A stretch of DNA of 64,000 nt from Dolichospermum planctonicum. GTDB taxonomy: Bacteria; Cyanobacteriota; Cyanobacteriia; Cyanobacteriales; Nostocaceae. The translations under genes were made by a program, and so were the position numbers. Every line of letters begins with the position of its first letter. Position 1 is the stretch's first letter. The notes under the pieces are model-generated. The model did no database searches, was not told where the DNA came from, and saw only the letters and a list, made by a program, of their open reading frames with translations. Location: positions 62,001 to 126,000 of the forward strand of contig NZ_BJCF01000004.1 in NCBI RefSeq assembly GCF_005402965.1, in the 5' to 3' direction. Shown here one piece after another: positions 33,860 to 43,044 of this stretch.

Positions 33860-34702
33860 TTACTTTGTCCCGCGTAATAAACCAAAGCGAACTAACCCAG
33901 TTTCATAACCTCGACGCATTAACCCCAAAGATAATGCTCCTTGAATTGTACTCCAACCCGCCATTAATAAACCGATAAATGCTTGGGGCGTGAAAGCTGA
34001 ATCAATTACTACATTCCAAAAAGGTGCAACTGCGGTTGACCAATCAGCAGTGCGAATATTATTTAATGGTAATTGCCAAGCGATCGCTTCATACTCCGCT
34101 AAAGACATTACATAAGGTAAACAATAGACCCTATAAATGTCCTCTAAGTGCTTTTGTTCATCCGCTGTCAGTGCTGACTTATCCGTATTCCGATGACACC
34201 ATGTCACCATAATCAAAGTCCCACCCGGTTTTAACACGCGATAGCACTCTTGCAAAAACTTAGTTTTATCCGGCATATGTTCACCGCTTTCCAGTGACCA
34301 GACCAAATCAAAAGAATCGTCATCAAAGGGCATTTCCTGGGCATTGGCCACCATGAATCTAGTCTTTTGACTCAAATTCATTGCCAAAGACCTTTCCATG
34401 GCTCTAGCGGCTTGTACAGGACTCAATGTAATTCCCGTGGCATTTGCCCCAAACTTTTCAGCCAAGTATAAAGAACTACCACCAATTCCACAACCCACAT
34501 CAAGGATATTTTTAGCACCGTGAACATCTGCCCATTTTAGCAGTTCTTCAATTAAATCAATTTGTGCTTGACGGCGTTCTTTCACCTGTTTACCATCTAC
34601 ACCATAATAACCGTGGTGCATATGTTCACCCCAAATCTGCTCCCACAACCCGGAGGAAGCGTCGTAAAATTCCTGAATTTGTTTGTAAAGTATTTGACTC
34701 AT
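33860..34702 (-). CDS. Gamma-tocopherol methyltransferase
   Basis: The 280-residue SAM methyltransferase has motif I ILDVGCGIGGSSLYLAEKFG, motif II DLVWSLESGEHMPDK and VLKPGGTLIMVTWCHRN. The N-terminal WGEHMHHGYY and the adjacent hpt gene favour gamma-tocopherol methyltransferase (VTE4/slr0089 type) over the quinone-stage enzyme. It methylates the chromanol ring to alpha-tocopherol. The exact substrate is inferred. Confidence 0.85.
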   Translation of the reverse strand: MSQILYKQIQEFYDASSGLWEQIWGEHMHHGYYGVDGKQVKERRQAQIDLIEELLKWADVHGAKNILDVGCGIGGSSLYLAEKFGANATGITLSPVQAARAMERSLAMNLSQKTRFMVANAQEMPFDDDSFDLVWSLESGEHMPDKTKFLQECYRVLKPGGTLIMVTWCHRNTDKSALTADEQKHLEDIYRVYCLPYVMSLAEYEAIAWQLPLNNIRTADWSTAVAPFWNVVIDSAFTPQAFIGLLMAGWSTIQGALSLGLMRRGYETGLVRFGLLRGTK

Positions 34703-34859
34703 TATTTGATAAATAAAGATAACATAAGAAACTGAAAAGAAAAAACTTATTCTTAGGCTACCATCTATGTTTTTAATTAGATAGGGATATTTTTGCCTGG
34801 GAGTAACTGATCAATTCTACCTTGCGAATCTCAAAAATAACCTAAATGCACAAATTTTC

Positions 34860-34896
34860 TTGATTTTTAATTGATTTTTAATTGATTTTTAATTAT
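34860..34896 (+). repeat. Short AT-rich tandem repeat before ktrB
   Basis: Three tandem copies of tgatttttaat end just before the ATG at 34899. No Shine-Dalgarno sequence is visible. The tract probably forms part of the leader; no riboswitch (for example of the c-di-AMP class) is recognised. Confidence 0.75.
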
Positions 34897-34898
34897 TT

Positions 34899-36254
34899 AT
34901 GACCGTTGCTCGGACAATTTGTTTAGGGTTTATCGCTGTCATTCTCTTGGGAACAATTCTCTTAACCTTGCCTTTTTCTACTGGTAACGGGAATTGGAAT
35001 GATCCCATTGTGGCATTATTTACTTCAACTTCCGCAGTTTGTGTTACAGGTTTAGCTGTGGTAGACACTGGTACTGATTTTTCCTTTTTAGGTCAATTGT
35101 TTATTGCTCTTTTAGCCCAAATTGGTGGTTTGGGTTATATGACAACTACCACATTTTTGATGTTATTAATAGGCAGAAAATTTGATTTGCGACAAAAAGT
35201 AGCAATTCAACAAGCTTTAGATCGTCCAGGGATGAGTGGAAGCGCTCAAATTATCCGTTCCATTATTGCAACTACCCTATTATTTGAACTTACGGGAGTA
35301 TTACTACTAATGATAGCCTTTGTCCCGGAAAAAGGTTGGCAAGAAGGAACTTGGTTAGCAATTTTTCATAGTGTTAGTGCTTGGAATAATGCTGGCTTTA
35401 GTCTATTTAAAGACAATTTAATCAGTTATCAATCTTCTCCTTTAGTGATTTTAACAATTGGCACATTAATTATTTTTGGAGGTATTGGTTATCAGGTAAT
35501 TTTGGATATGTATTTGTGGTTAAGAGATAGCTTTACTTATCAAAGTAATCGTTTGATCAGAAAAAATAGTTGTTTAATATTTTCCCTAGATTTTAAAGTG
35601 GCTACTAGCACAACCTTAATATTATTAGTGCTAGGAACAATTGCTCTTTTGATGATAGAAATTAAAGATAATAGCACCTTTGGAAAATTAGATTTAACCG
35701 GAAAAATATTAGTCGCTTGGTTTCAGTCAGTTACCACCAGAACTGCTGGTTTTAATAGTATTGACATTGGCAAAATGACCAATGCTGGATTGTTCATTAT
35801 GATTGCGCTCATGTTTATTGGTGCAAGTCCTGGAGGTACAGGAGGAGGAATTAAAACCACAACTTTACGAGTGATTACCAGTTGTACAAAGGCAATTTTG
35901 CAAGGTAAAGAGGAGGTATTATTATATAATCGCAAAATTGCCGTATCATTAATTTTAAAAGCAGTAGGTGTAGTATTTGGTTCATTAGCAACTGTGATTG
36001 TTTCCACGGTTTTAATTAGTATTACCGACCCGGAATTTCCCTTTATTCAGATTCTCTTTGAAGTAGTATCAGCCTTTGGTACAGTGGGACTTTCTACAGG
36101 TATTACAGCTACTGTTTCTACCACAGCCAAATTAATTTTAATTCTCACCATGTACATTGGTCGAGTTGGTATCTTACTATTAATGTCATCCATACTAGGT
36201 GATCCTCGTCCTAGTAGAATTCATTATCCTGAAGAAAATCTCCTGGTTGGATAA
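34899..36254 (+). CDS. ktrB: TrkH/KtrB-type potassium uptake membrane subunit
   Basis: The 451-residue membrane protein has four selectivity-filter-like turns typical of the SKT superfamily (STSAVCVTGLAVVDT, AWNNAGFSLF, SVTTRTAGFNSIDIG, VSAFGTVGLSTGI). It translocates K+, with Na+ in Ktr systems, driven by the membrane potential. Its partner RCK protein starts 58 nt downstream. Together they form a Ktr system important for osmotic adaptation in cyanobacteria. Confidence 0.92.
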   Translation: MTVARTICLGFIAVILLGTILLTLPFSTGNGNWNDPIVALFTSTSAVCVTGLAVVDTGTDFSFLGQLFIALLAQIGGLGYMTTTTFLMLLIGRKFDLRQKVAIQQALDRPGMSGSAQIIRSIIATTLLFELTGVLLLMIAFVPEKGWQEGTWLAIFHSVSAWNNAGFSLFKDNLISYQSSPLVILTIGTLIIFGGIGYQVILDMYLWLRDSFTYQSNRLIRKNSCLIFSLDFKVATSTTLILLVLGTIALLMIEIKDNSTFGKLDLTGKILVAWFQSVTTRTAGFNSIDIGKMTNAGLFIMIALMFIGASPGGTGGGIKTTTLRVITSCTKAILQGKEEVLLYNRKIAVSLILKAVGVVFGSLATVIVSTVLISITDPEFPFIQILFEVVSAFGTVGLSTGITATVSTTAKLILILTMYIGRVGILLLMSSILGDPRPSRIHYPEENLLVG

Positions 36255-36255
36255 T

Positions 36256-36312
36256 TACCAATTACCCATTACCAATTACCCATTACCAATTACCCATTAC
36301 CCATTACCCATT
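36256..36312 (+). repeat. Tandem repeat between ktrB and ktrA
   Basis: A run of attacccattaccaattacc units fills the entire ktrB-ktrA gap and comes within bases of the ktrA ATG. A related tract (gtaatgggtaattgg) occurs at 52190-52238 before ctaC. It opens a spurious upstream frame, which is why the later start is chosen for ktrA. Confidence 0.85.
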
Positions 36313-37008
36313 ATGAATCTTTCATCATTAAAATTTCTCCGCAGTTTACGTAAAGACAATCACCAATTTGCTGTCATTGGCTTAGGTCGTTTTGGTCGTT
36401 CTGTTTGTTCAACATTGCATAATTTAGGTTATCAAGTATTAGCCACAGATGTTGACGAAAAACGAGTTTCTGAGGCTTTAAATGAGCAAATAGTCGGTCA
36501 TGCTTTACAACTAGATTCAACTGAACCAGCAGCACTAAAAGAAGCCGGAATTTTTGAATTTGATACCGTAATTGTCGCCATTGGTAACTACGTTCAAGAA
36601 AGTATTATTACTACTTTAAATGTAAAAGAAGGTGGTGTACCTCACGTAGTGGCAAAAGCCTCTAGTGAAGTTCACCATAAATTATTACAACGAGTGGGAG
36701 CAGATCATGTAGTATTTCCTGAATATGAAGCCGGTTGTGCTTTAGCACGAACACTTACTAAACCAGGAATTTTAGAAAGATTTGATCTTGACCCAGATAA
36801 TAGCATTGTGGAGTTAATTGTTCCTGATGAATTTCATGGAAAAACTATTGCTGAACTTCAACTTCGTAACCGTTATGGTTTAAATATGTTGGCCGTAAGT
36901 CATGATAGTAAATTTATCATTAATCCTGAACCAACTAAACGTTTGGAAAAAGGTTCTGCAATGGTAGTAATTGGTTGCAACAAAGATATTAATCGTTTAC
37001 CAATTTGA
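36313..37008 (+). CDS. ktrA: KtrA/TrkA-type NAD(H)-binding RCK regulator of K+ uptake
   Basis: From the ATG at 36313 (MNLSSLKFLRSLRKDNHQFA) the protein has 231 residues. RCK_N contains the dinucleotide fold VIGLGRFGRSVCSTL and DVDEKRV. The C-terminal RCK_C domain (IVELIVPDEFHGKTIAELQL) binds regulatory ligand. It forms an octameric ring on KtrB, gating K+ uptake by nucleotide. It is the second gene of the ktrBA operon. Confidence 0.9.
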   Translation: MNLSSLKFLRSLRKDNHQFAVIGLGRFGRSVCSTLHNLGYQVLATDVDEKRVSEALNEQIVGHALQLDSTEPAALKEAGIFEFDTVIVAIGNYVQESIITTLNVKEGGVPHVVAKASSEVHHKLLQRVGADHVVFPEYEAGCALARTLTKPGILERFDLDPDNSIVELIVPDEFHGKTIAELQLRNRYGLNMLAVSHDSKFIINPEPTKRLEKGSAMVVIGCNKDINRLPI

Positions 37009-37119
37009 ACTTCTCGCGGCAGTCCCTACCCTCAATGTACCCTTATGGTAGGGGTTAGAGCAGGTTATTGTAGCGAAGCGGAAATAACCAATCTTTCTAT
37101 TCTAATCTTTCTATTCTAT
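37009..37119. other. Intergenic hairpins after ktrA
   Basis: CTACCCTCA.../..TGGTAGGG (about 37027-37053) and GGTTATT...AATAACC (about 37063-37090) form two hairpins, the first a likely terminator region for the ktr operon. No gene is seen. Confidence 0.5.
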
Positions 37120-37256
37120 TTACTTCGTTGGTGCGTCTTGTTCCTTGATATATTGCTTTAGTTTTTCAATTGGCGCACCACCACTTGATGCCACATAATA
37201 CGAGCTAGACTGTGAAAACAGGTTTCCAATAAAATTTATCAATATGTTCTTTAAAT
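37120..37256 (-). pseudogene. 3' remnant of an IS200/IS605 family TnpA transposase
   Basis: On the minus strand one frame gives FKEHIDKFYWKPVF and the next frame continues SSSYYVASSGGAPIEKLKQY and IKEQDAPTK, stop at 37120-37122. These are the C-terminal motifs of IS200/IS605 Y1 transposases (WKPVFW.SYYVASCGGAPI). The frameshift, and the absence of the HUH part and the catalytic tyrosine region, show a decayed element. It abuts the left 187-bp direct repeat. Confidence 0.75.
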
Positions 37257-37264
37257 TTTTTCTA

Positions 37265-37451
37265 CTTTATACTCACTCAAACTACATCTCACGTTAAATT
37301 ACTCAGTGTTAATCCCCGACATGATTCAATGCCAGTTAAGCGGTCAGGTTGACCGTGGTAGAGACGTTCCATGGAACATCTCTACATAGTGCCGACACTT
37401 TCAGGAAGAAAAAGCTGGTAATTGTTAGCTTATGTTAGCTTTTTTGTATCG
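37265..37451 (+). repeat. 187-bp direct repeat, left copy
   Basis: This sequence is identical, base for base as far as I can compare, to 38523-38709. It contains a cggtca/tgaccg hairpin and the near-perfect 28-bp palindrome gtagagacgttccatggaac...ctac at 37358-37385, a known type of cyanobacterial dispersed palindrome. It ends 1 nt before the stop of the anchored-protein gene. Confidence 0.9.
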
Positions 37452-37452
37452 T

Positions 37453-38325
37453 TCAAGGTTCAAAATTAAGGTTCTTGATTTTCCCTTGGGCAATTTTTCT
37501 TTTGACAAAAACGCCAGCCCCAAATACCATGGTTGCACCCACTAAAGGAAGCGCGTCTGTTTCCCAGGGAACAGCCGTAGGAGGTGGCGTTCCGTCGTCG
37601 ACTGTTACGCTTGTCAAGAGTGCTATAGGAGGTTGTCCACCTGGACCGCCTACGTTGAAGAAACTCAGCAATTGGCTTGTGTTAGTGGCTGTGAAGTCCA
37701 TGGTTATTTTCTCCCAGGGTCGAACGTTCTCGTAAAGAGCCATGTCGATCCGAGGAGCCCATTTAACTTCGTTACCAAAAGTAACCTGGAATTGATCCCA
37801 TGTGGGTGTGTTGTAAATATTGGTATAACCTCCAGGGTTAATGGATGCTCCTGCCTGATAAAAGCTGACGGTATAGTTTTTCCCTACGGTAAGGCCAGTC
37901 AATTGTTGACTCAATCTCGGTCCATACTGTGTGTCTCCGTCGAAATTAAAGAACCATGCTGGGGCACCAGTAGGAGAATTAACAGTCTGTCCAGGTGCAA
38001 CATTTAACGCAAATGCACCCGGTAGTCCGGGTGCACTCCCACTACCGACGGCAGTACCAGGTGGCGTTATAGCTCCATAAACGGCACTGGAATGGTTGAA
38101 AATAATCCAGTCTGGGATGACGTTGTTTGTATATGTGCCCTGACCCTGAATACGATAAGTGTTATTTGGAGAGGCATCTTGTATCGTTTGACTGGGAATT
38201 AGATTACCATTTTTGAGTATATTAACGGCTTGTGCAGGAAGACTCACAGCAGAAGCCAAAACCATGGCGGAAAATCCCAGGACAATTGGCTGATATTGAT
38301 TGATATTCATTGATTTACTGATCAT
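37453..38325 (-). CDS. Exported protein with PEP/PFE-CTERM-like sorting tail
   Basis: The 290-residue protein has a signal peptide (hydrophobic stretch ending SLPAQAV near 33). A beta-sandwich-like middle follows (DGDTQYGPRLSQQLTGLTVG, NYTVSFYQAG), resembling DUF642-type choice-of-anchor proteins. The C-terminal tripartite signal is a VPWETD motif, a hydrophobic helix and a basic tail (VKRKIAQGK). This suggests processing by a cyanobacterial exosortase and a surface or extracellular place. It lies exactly between two identical 187-bp direct repeats. It is more GC-rich than its neighbours. Confidence 0.75.
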   Translation of the reverse strand: MISKSMNINQYQPIVLGFSAMVLASAVSLPAQAVNILKNGNLIPSQTIQDASPNNTYRIQGQGTYTNNVIPDWIIFNHSSAVYGAITPPGTAVGSGSAPGLPGAFALNVAPGQTVNSPTGAPAWFFNFDGDTQYGPRLSQQLTGLTVGKNYTVSFYQAGASINPGGYTNIYNTPTWDQFQVTFGNEVKWAPRIDMALYENVRPWEKITMDFTATNTSQLLSFFNVGGPGGQPPIALLTSVTVDDGTPPPTAVPWETDALPLVGATMVFGAGVFVKRKIAQGKIKNLNFEP

Positions 38326-38522
38326 TGATTTTTGAGTTGATCAAGGATTTTTGCAGTCTGATTCACCTTACCAATGTGCCAGTTGCGTAAGTCCTGGTAT
38401 TGGTATTATTTACTCAGTAATAAGAACTATATAGTTATGTATCGCCAATGAACACTCCAAAATTCCCACTTTTTCGTATGTCAAAAAAAAGCCATTATTG
38501 GTGGTATAATTAAATTTATCTG
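38326..38522. other. Promoter region of the anchored-protein gene with a solitary MITE end
   Basis: The stretch contains the presumed promoter and, at 38383-38395, ttgcgtaagtcct, the terminal repeat of the AGGACTTACGCAA element family without a partner nearby. No gene is seen. Confidence 0.6.
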
Positions 38523-38709
38523 CTTTATACTCACTCAAACTACATCTCACGTTAAATTACTCAGTGTTAATCCCCGACATGATTCAATGCCAGTTAAGCG
38601 GTCAGGTTGACCGTGGTAGAGACGTTCCATGGAACATCTCTACATAGTGCCGACACTTTCAGGAAGAAAAAGCTGGTAATTGTTAGCTTATGTTAGCTTT
38701 TTTGTATCG
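38523..38709 (+). repeat. 187-bp direct repeat, right copy
   Basis: Same orientation and sequence as 37265-37451, offset by 1258 bp. The boundary bases differ immediately outside on both sides (37264/38522 and 37452/38710), so the repeat edges are sharp. It ends 22 nt before the queA stop codon. Confidence 0.9.
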
Positions 38710-38731
38710 CTTTTGGAAAACACATATTTAA

Positions 38732-39886
38732 TTAATTTTCACCAGAGGTCTCATGTAATTTTATGCTTTTCTTTTTATCTGCTGGTAGGATCACCATGGC
38801 ATCCCCAAAAGAATAAAAGCGGTATTCAGAGGCGATCGCTTCTTGGTAAATATCTAGTAACCTTTCTCTACCAATTAAAGCACTAACCAACATCAACAAA
38901 CTAGAACGGGGTAAATGAAAATTGGTGATTAAACCCTCCACAACTTGCCACTTATAGCCAGGATAAATAAATAAGTTTGTTTTCCCCATAAATGGCTGTA
39001 AATCCCCCAATTGCGCCGCTCCTTCCAACGCTCTCACCACTGTTGTCCCCACCGCAATAATGCGTCCTCCCGCAGCTTGAGTAGCCCGAATTTGCTCAAC
39101 GGTATCAGCAGAAACCTCTATCCATTCTTCGTGCATGGCGTGAGTAGTCACATCTTCTACTTCTACTGGGCGAAAAGTACCGACACCAACATGAAGAGTA
39201 ATAAAGGCTTGATTAATGCCACAAACCCGCAATCTTTCTAGTAACTCCGGTGTAAAATGTAGTCCTGCTGTTGGCGCAGCGATCGCTCCTGCTTCCTGAG
39301 CATACACCGTTTGATACTGTTCATTAGCAGCGGTAGAGGCCGTGATATAAGGTGGGAGGGGAATTTCGCCAAATTTGCCTAATACCTGGACTAAAGGCAC
39401 TGCTGGCGGCAAATCAAACTGCAATAATCGCCCCCCGGTTTGTGGATCTGATTCAACCACCGTCGCCCTTAATGTCTGTTGATTTTCCTCTCCTCCTGCT
39501 GTAAAAATAATTTCATTGCCTATCTTAAACCGCTTACCAGGTTTCACCAAAGCCAACCAGCAATTATGCTGTCGTTCTTCCAATAGTAACACCTCGACTT
39601 CCGCACCAGTAGACTTACATCCGTACAACCGAGCGGGAATCACTTTCGTATTATTCATTACCAGCAAATCACCCGGTTGCAGCAATTCCGGTAAATCACG
39701 GAAAATATGATGAGAAACTGGTATAGTATGAGGATTTTTAAGAGAATTTACAACCAATAACCTGGAACTATCTCTAGGAACAGCAGGGTTTTGAGCAATT
39801 AGTCCTGGTGGAAGTTCGTAGTCATAACTAGATAACGAACAATCTAAATTCACATCCTGTACTTCTAGACTAGACATTTTCTGCAA
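38732..39886 (-). CDS. queA: S-adenosylmethionine:tRNA ribosyltransferase-isomerase
   Basis: The 384-residue protein has the QueA hallmarks [63 protein letters not shown] and [20 protein letters not shown]. It builds epoxyqueuosine in tRNA by transferring the ribosyl of SAM. The ATG three codons after the first is an alternative start ([10 protein letters not shown]). It appears monocistronic. Confidence 0.95.
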   Translation of the reverse strand: MQKMSSLEVQDVNLDCSLSSYDYELPPGLIAQNPAVPRDSSRLLVVNSLKNPHTIPVSHHIFRDLPELLQPGDLLVMNNTKVIPARLYGCKSTGAEVEVLLLEERQHNCWLALVKPGKRFKIGNEIIFTAGGEENQQTLRATVVESDPQTGGRLLQFDLPPAVPLVQVLGKFGEIPLPPYITASTAANEQYQTVYAQEAGAIAAPTAGLHFTPELLERLRVCGINQAFITLHVGVGTFRPVEVEDVTTHAMHEEWIEVSADTVEQIRATQAAGGRIIAVGTTVVRALEGAAQLGDLQPFMGKTNLFIYPGYKWQVVEGLITNFHLPRSSLLMLVSALIGRERLLDIYQEAIASEYRFYSFGDAMVILPADKKKSIKLHETSGEN

Positions 39887-40034
39887 TTTTGCTTATACTA
39901 TTTGTTACTTGATTTTCATTAAGGGGAATTAATGGGTAAATCTCCCCATAGAAAAACGGGGGCTTTTACCCTACCGGGAACTGGGCTTGATTAGGGAAGA
40001 TAGAGAGGTAAAATTAGCTTTGATCCTTCACACC

Positions 40035-40427
40035 ATGAGCGAATACTTATATTACTTGGCCAATGCCAGTCTCACACTGAGAATCGTTCAACACCTCCAC
40101 GCTAGAAAGGAAACCCTTATTTCCTTTGTTAGTATAATTCATCAAATTAATGGTTGGGTAGTCAGAATCAAATTTAAAGAAGTGCTTTCACCCCAGGAAG
40201 ATGGTGATTTTCGGGCATTTTTGAATGAATTAGGCATTAACTACCAACCACCAATGAGAGTACAAATGGCACTGTGGAGTTTAGAAGCTGGACAAACCCC
40301 TGTAGACGTAATGGGTCGTTATCAAGTAGCAATTGTTTCCCATGGAAATCCTGAAAGAGAAGAAATTGAAGCATTTAGACAACAGTTTGTGCGTGGTTTA
40401 GGCTACTGTCCAGAAACACTGGCTTAA
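40035..40427 (+). CDS. Conserved cyanobacterial protein of unknown function
   Basis: The ATG at 40035 (MSEYLYYLANASLTLRIVQH) is preferred over an earlier in-frame start inside the leader, giving 130 residues. It has alpha/beta character with no membrane segment; the conserved-looking core is HQINGWVVRIKFKEVLSPQE and DVMGRYQVAIVSHGNPEREE. I do not recognise a named family with certainty. Confidence 0.65.
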   Translation: MSEYLYYLANASLTLRIVQHLHARKETLISFVSIIHQINGWVVRIKFKEVLSPQEDGDFRAFLNELGINYQPPMRVQMALWSLEAGQTPVDVMGRYQVAIVSHGNPEREEIEAFRQQFVRGLGYCPETLA

Positions 40428-40492
40428 ACAATTTAAAACTGAAAATTCAAAACTGTTTGTGTAGTATCACAGAATGGACAATAATTCTGATC

Positions 40493-40957
40493 TCATATTA
40501 TTTGTTGGTCAAAAGCTGCCAGAATATATTCTTGCAGCTGAAAATCATATCCAGACACCGATAAACTAGCCAGAGAGACTTCTTCAATAACTGCCCTTTT
40601 TATCAGCTTTTTTGATGTAGGTTGATAATGAACAAGGGCTATATCAAAGCGACAATAATAATCAGCTTTTTCAGGATATTCACTTAAAAATATTTCCGCC
40701 GTTTGCCAGATTTTTGCTTGTTTTTCGGGAGTAATGGCGTTTTTACCCAATTCATCCCAATTACCGGAACTCCGGGTTTTAACTTCTATAAATGCCACCG
40801 TTGTGTCTTGATATTGGGCAATAATATCAATTTCTCCCCAGCGACACCAAAAGCGACGGTGTAAAATTTTCCAACCTGTAGATTGTAACCATTTGGCTAC
40901 TAGGTCTTCACCTATGTTACCAATATCTGCATAATTAAATGGAGAAGAATTAGCCAT
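40493..40957 (-). CDS. YraN/UPF0102 family nuclease-like protein
   Basis: The 154-residue protein has [20 protein letters not shown] followed by [20 protein letters not shown] and VKTR, the UPF0102 signature with an E-V-K of PD-(D/E)XK type. It is predicted to act on branched DNA or in DNA uptake, but the role is unproven. It is divergent from the next gene with only 14 nt between start codons. Confidence 0.9.
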   Translation of the reverse strand: MANSSPFNYADIGNIGEDLVAKWLQSTGWKILHRRFWCRWGEIDIIAQYQDTTVAFIEVKTRSSGNWDELGKNAITPEKQAKIWQTAEIFLSEYPEKADYYCRFDIALVHYQPTSKKLIKRAVIEEVSLASLSVSGYDFQLQEYILAAFDQQII

Positions 40958-40971
40958 TCAATAACAATACC

Positions 40972-41475
40972 ATGAATAATACACATCAAAACTGGACAAG
41001 TATATTCAGTTTATTACTTTGGGTGATGATTTCCACCACCGCTTTCATCGCTATCGTCCCCCCTGCTGTAGCACTGGAATATAACAAAGAAATTCTCATC
41101 AGTGCTGATTTTTCTGGACGTGATTTAAGAGACTCTAGTTTTACTAAAGCCAATCTCCGCTACAGTAATTTTAGTAACTCCAATTTAACAGGTGTAAGTT
41201 TTTTTGCTGCTAATCTAGAATCAGCAAATTTACAAGCAGCTAACCTAACTAACGCTACATTAGATTCCGCCCGTCTGATAAAAACCAATTTAACAAACGC
41301 CATTTTAGAAGGCGCATTTGCCGCTAATGCTAAATTTGATGGTGCTATAATTGATGGTGCTGATTTTACAGATGTGCTACTGCGTCGAGATGAAAACAAT
41401 AAATTATGTAAAGTAGCTAAAGGTACTAATCCTGTAACAGGTAGAGACACAAGAGATACTTTATATTGTCGGTAG
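40972..41475 (+). CDS. Exported pentapeptide-repeat protein
   Basis: The 167-residue protein begins with a signal sequence ([17 protein letters not shown], cleavage near PPAVALEY). About 16 A(D/N)L/F pentapeptides follow in a right-handed beta helix ([20 protein letters not shown]). The C-terminal cap has two cysteines ([12 protein letters not shown]...TLYCR) that could form a disulfide. Location is probably the thylakoid lumen or periplasm, as for other short cyanobacterial pentapeptide proteins. Confidence 0.85.
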   Translation: MNNTHQNWTSIFSLLLWVMISTTAFIAIVPPAVALEYNKEILISADFSGRDLRDSSFTKANLRYSNFSNSNLTGVSFFAANLESANLQAANLTNATLDSARLIKTNLTNAILEGAFAANAKFDGAIIDGADFTDVLLRRDENNKLCKVAKGTNPVTGRDTRDTLYCR

Positions 41476-41489
41476 AGAAGAACATACCC

Positions 41490-41822
41490 GACTGCTGATA
41501 ATTGTGGGGTGGGCTTCTAGCCCGCCCTAGTCGCTTGCGACTGCTGATAATTGTGGGGTAGGCTTCTAGCCCGCCCTAGTCGCTTGCGACTGCTGATAAT
41601 TGTGGGGTGGGCTTCTAGCCCGCGCTTGCGACTGCTGATAATTGTGGGGTAGGCTTCTAGCCCGCCCTAGTCGCTTGCGACTGCTGATAATTGTGGGGTA
41701 GGCTTCTAGCCCGCCCTAGTCGCTTGCGACTGCTGATAATTGTGGGGTAGACTTCTAGCCCCCCCTAGTCGCTTGCGACTGCTGATAATTGTGGGGTAGA
41801 CTTCTAGCCCCCCCTAGTCGCT
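41490..41822 (+). repeat. Seven-copy 49-bp tandem repeat with internal hairpin
   Basis: The unit starts gactgctgataattgtgggg and contains GGGCT-TCT-AGCCC. Seven units are present: unit 3 lacks 7 bp, the last is incomplete by 3 bp, and units 6 and 7 share the variants tagactt and cccccc. The gradient of variants suggests growth by unequal recombination or slippage. No spacers separate the units, so this is not CRISPR. No gene is seen in the 446-nt gap. Confidence 0.92.
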
Positions 41823-41921
41823 AATACCATTTGATACTGATTTGAGAATGAGAAAGCCCTGCTAAGGATAAAAGTATGTTAGTTTGGGAGATGTCAATTT
41901 GTATTATTAATTAGGTGAATT

Positions 41922-42824
41922 TTGGCAGATATTAATAATCAGGAAAAAATTCTACTTGTACCAGGTACTTTATGGACAAGTGTGAAGCAAACAACAGAAC
42001 TGGCTTTAAATTCTGGGGCGTTAAAATCTCTACCCACGGAATTGGAAATTGTCGAACAAGATGGGATAAAATTTATGATCAGAATTTTAGCAAATCTCAA
42101 CCGCAAACAAGCCGATAAAGAAAAACAAGAACAACAAATTGCTAGGACTGGTAAAAAGTTTAATCCTTTCTTACCCTACGAGCAAGATTTATTCGTCACG
42201 GATATCTCTCCTACTCATGTTTGTATTTTAAATAAGTTCAATGTTGTTGATAATCATTTGTTAATTATCACCCGCATTTTTGAACAACAAGAAACCTTAC
42301 TCACCCTAGAAGATTTTACAGCAATGTGGGCTTGTTTAGGAGAATTTGAAGGTTTAGTATTTTACAATGGTGGTAAACTAGCTGGTGCGAGTCAACCACA
42401 TAAACATTTACAAATTGTCCCTTTTTCAGAAACAGATATTCCTATTTCCCCACTTTTAAAAACTGCAAAATTAGAAAATAATATGGGAACTATCCGAGAA
42501 TTTCCCTTTTTACACGCTTTTACTCATCTTCATAGCGGCGAAAGTCCAAAATTAACCTTAGAAAAATATCATACTTTACTGCGAAAGGTGGGAATTAAAC
42601 CTCTAGAAAATAATTTACAATCAGGAGCATATAATCTTTTAATTACACGGAAATGGATGTTAATTGTGCCGCGAAAACAAGAAGAATTTGCAGAAATTTC
42701 CATAAATTCTCTAGGTTTTGCAGGTGCATTATTAGTCAAAAATCAACAACAAATGGAACTAATGAAAAACATCAACCCAATTAATATTTTAACCAATGTT
42801 GCTTTTCCCATAGAAAAAAATTAA
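41922..42824 (+). CDS. ATP adenylyltransferase (Ap4A phosphorylase)
   Basis: The start is a TTG (41922) with AGGTGA a few bases upstream; no ATG fits. The 300-residue protein has FNPFLPYEQDLFVTDISPTH, VCILNKFNVVDNHLLIITR and the HIT-like catalytic GASQPHKHLQIVPF. It degrades diadenosine tetraphosphate with phosphate to ADP and ATP, controlling an alarmone-like nucleotide. It appears complete. Confidence 0.9.
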   Translation: MADINNQEKILLVPGTLWTSVKQTTELALNSGALKSLPTELEIVEQDGIKFMIRILANLNRKQADKEKQEQQIARTGKKFNPFLPYEQDLFVTDISPTHVCILNKFNVVDNHLLIITRIFEQQETLLTLEDFTAMWACLGEFEGLVFYNGGKLAGASQPHKHLQIVPFSETDIPISPLLKTAKLENNMGTIREFPFLHAFTHLHSGESPKLTLEKYHTLLRKVGIKPLENNLQSGAYNLLITRKWMLIVPRKQEEFAEISINSLGFAGALLVKNQQQMELMKNINPINILTNVAFPIEKN

Positions 42825-42826
42825 AT

Positions 42827-42866
42827 ATTAGAGTAAAATATTAGAGTAAAATATTAGAGTAAAATA
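42827..42866 (+). repeat. 14-bp tandem repeat
   Basis: Three tandem copies of attagagtaaaata follow the Ap4A phosphorylase stop codon. Confidence 0.85.
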
Positions 42867-42876
42867 TAAGCTAATA

Positions 42877-42992
42877 TATAGCGATTCTAAATCAGACGTG
42901 AATACCTCTTTTTTCCTTCACCTCTGAGTCCTCCGTGTCCTAATAGGTTCGTTCAAAAAAAATCCATTCACAACCCACCAAGAATTGCTATA
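42877..42992. mobile_element. MITE-like element with TATAGCGATTCT ends (copy 1)
   Basis: The ends tatagcgattct and agaattgctata are inverted repeats with one mismatch. The core (cctccgtgtcctaataggtt, then cgttc) is the inverse of the core of the copy at 54946-55053, including the sequence next to the left end (aaatcagacg / aaaccagacg). 116 bp, non-coding. Confidence 0.7.
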
Positions 42993-43044
42993 CTCACATC
43001 TTGTAGCTTTACGCGGAACAAAAATCATAAAAAGGGGAAAAATT

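Noticed and set aside
34703-34898. c-di-AMP (ydaO-type) riboswitch before ktrB
   Set aside because: The conserved core sequences are not visible; only AT-rich tandem repeats are seen.
36199-36312. Longer N terminus for ktrA
   Set aside because: It would overlap ktrB and be encoded by the attaccc tandem repeat (LPITNYPLPITHYPLPI); the ATG at 36313 is the family start.
41490-41822. Possible CRISPR array
   Set aside because: The repeated units are contiguous with no unique spacers, and no cas genes are present; it is a plain tandem repeat.
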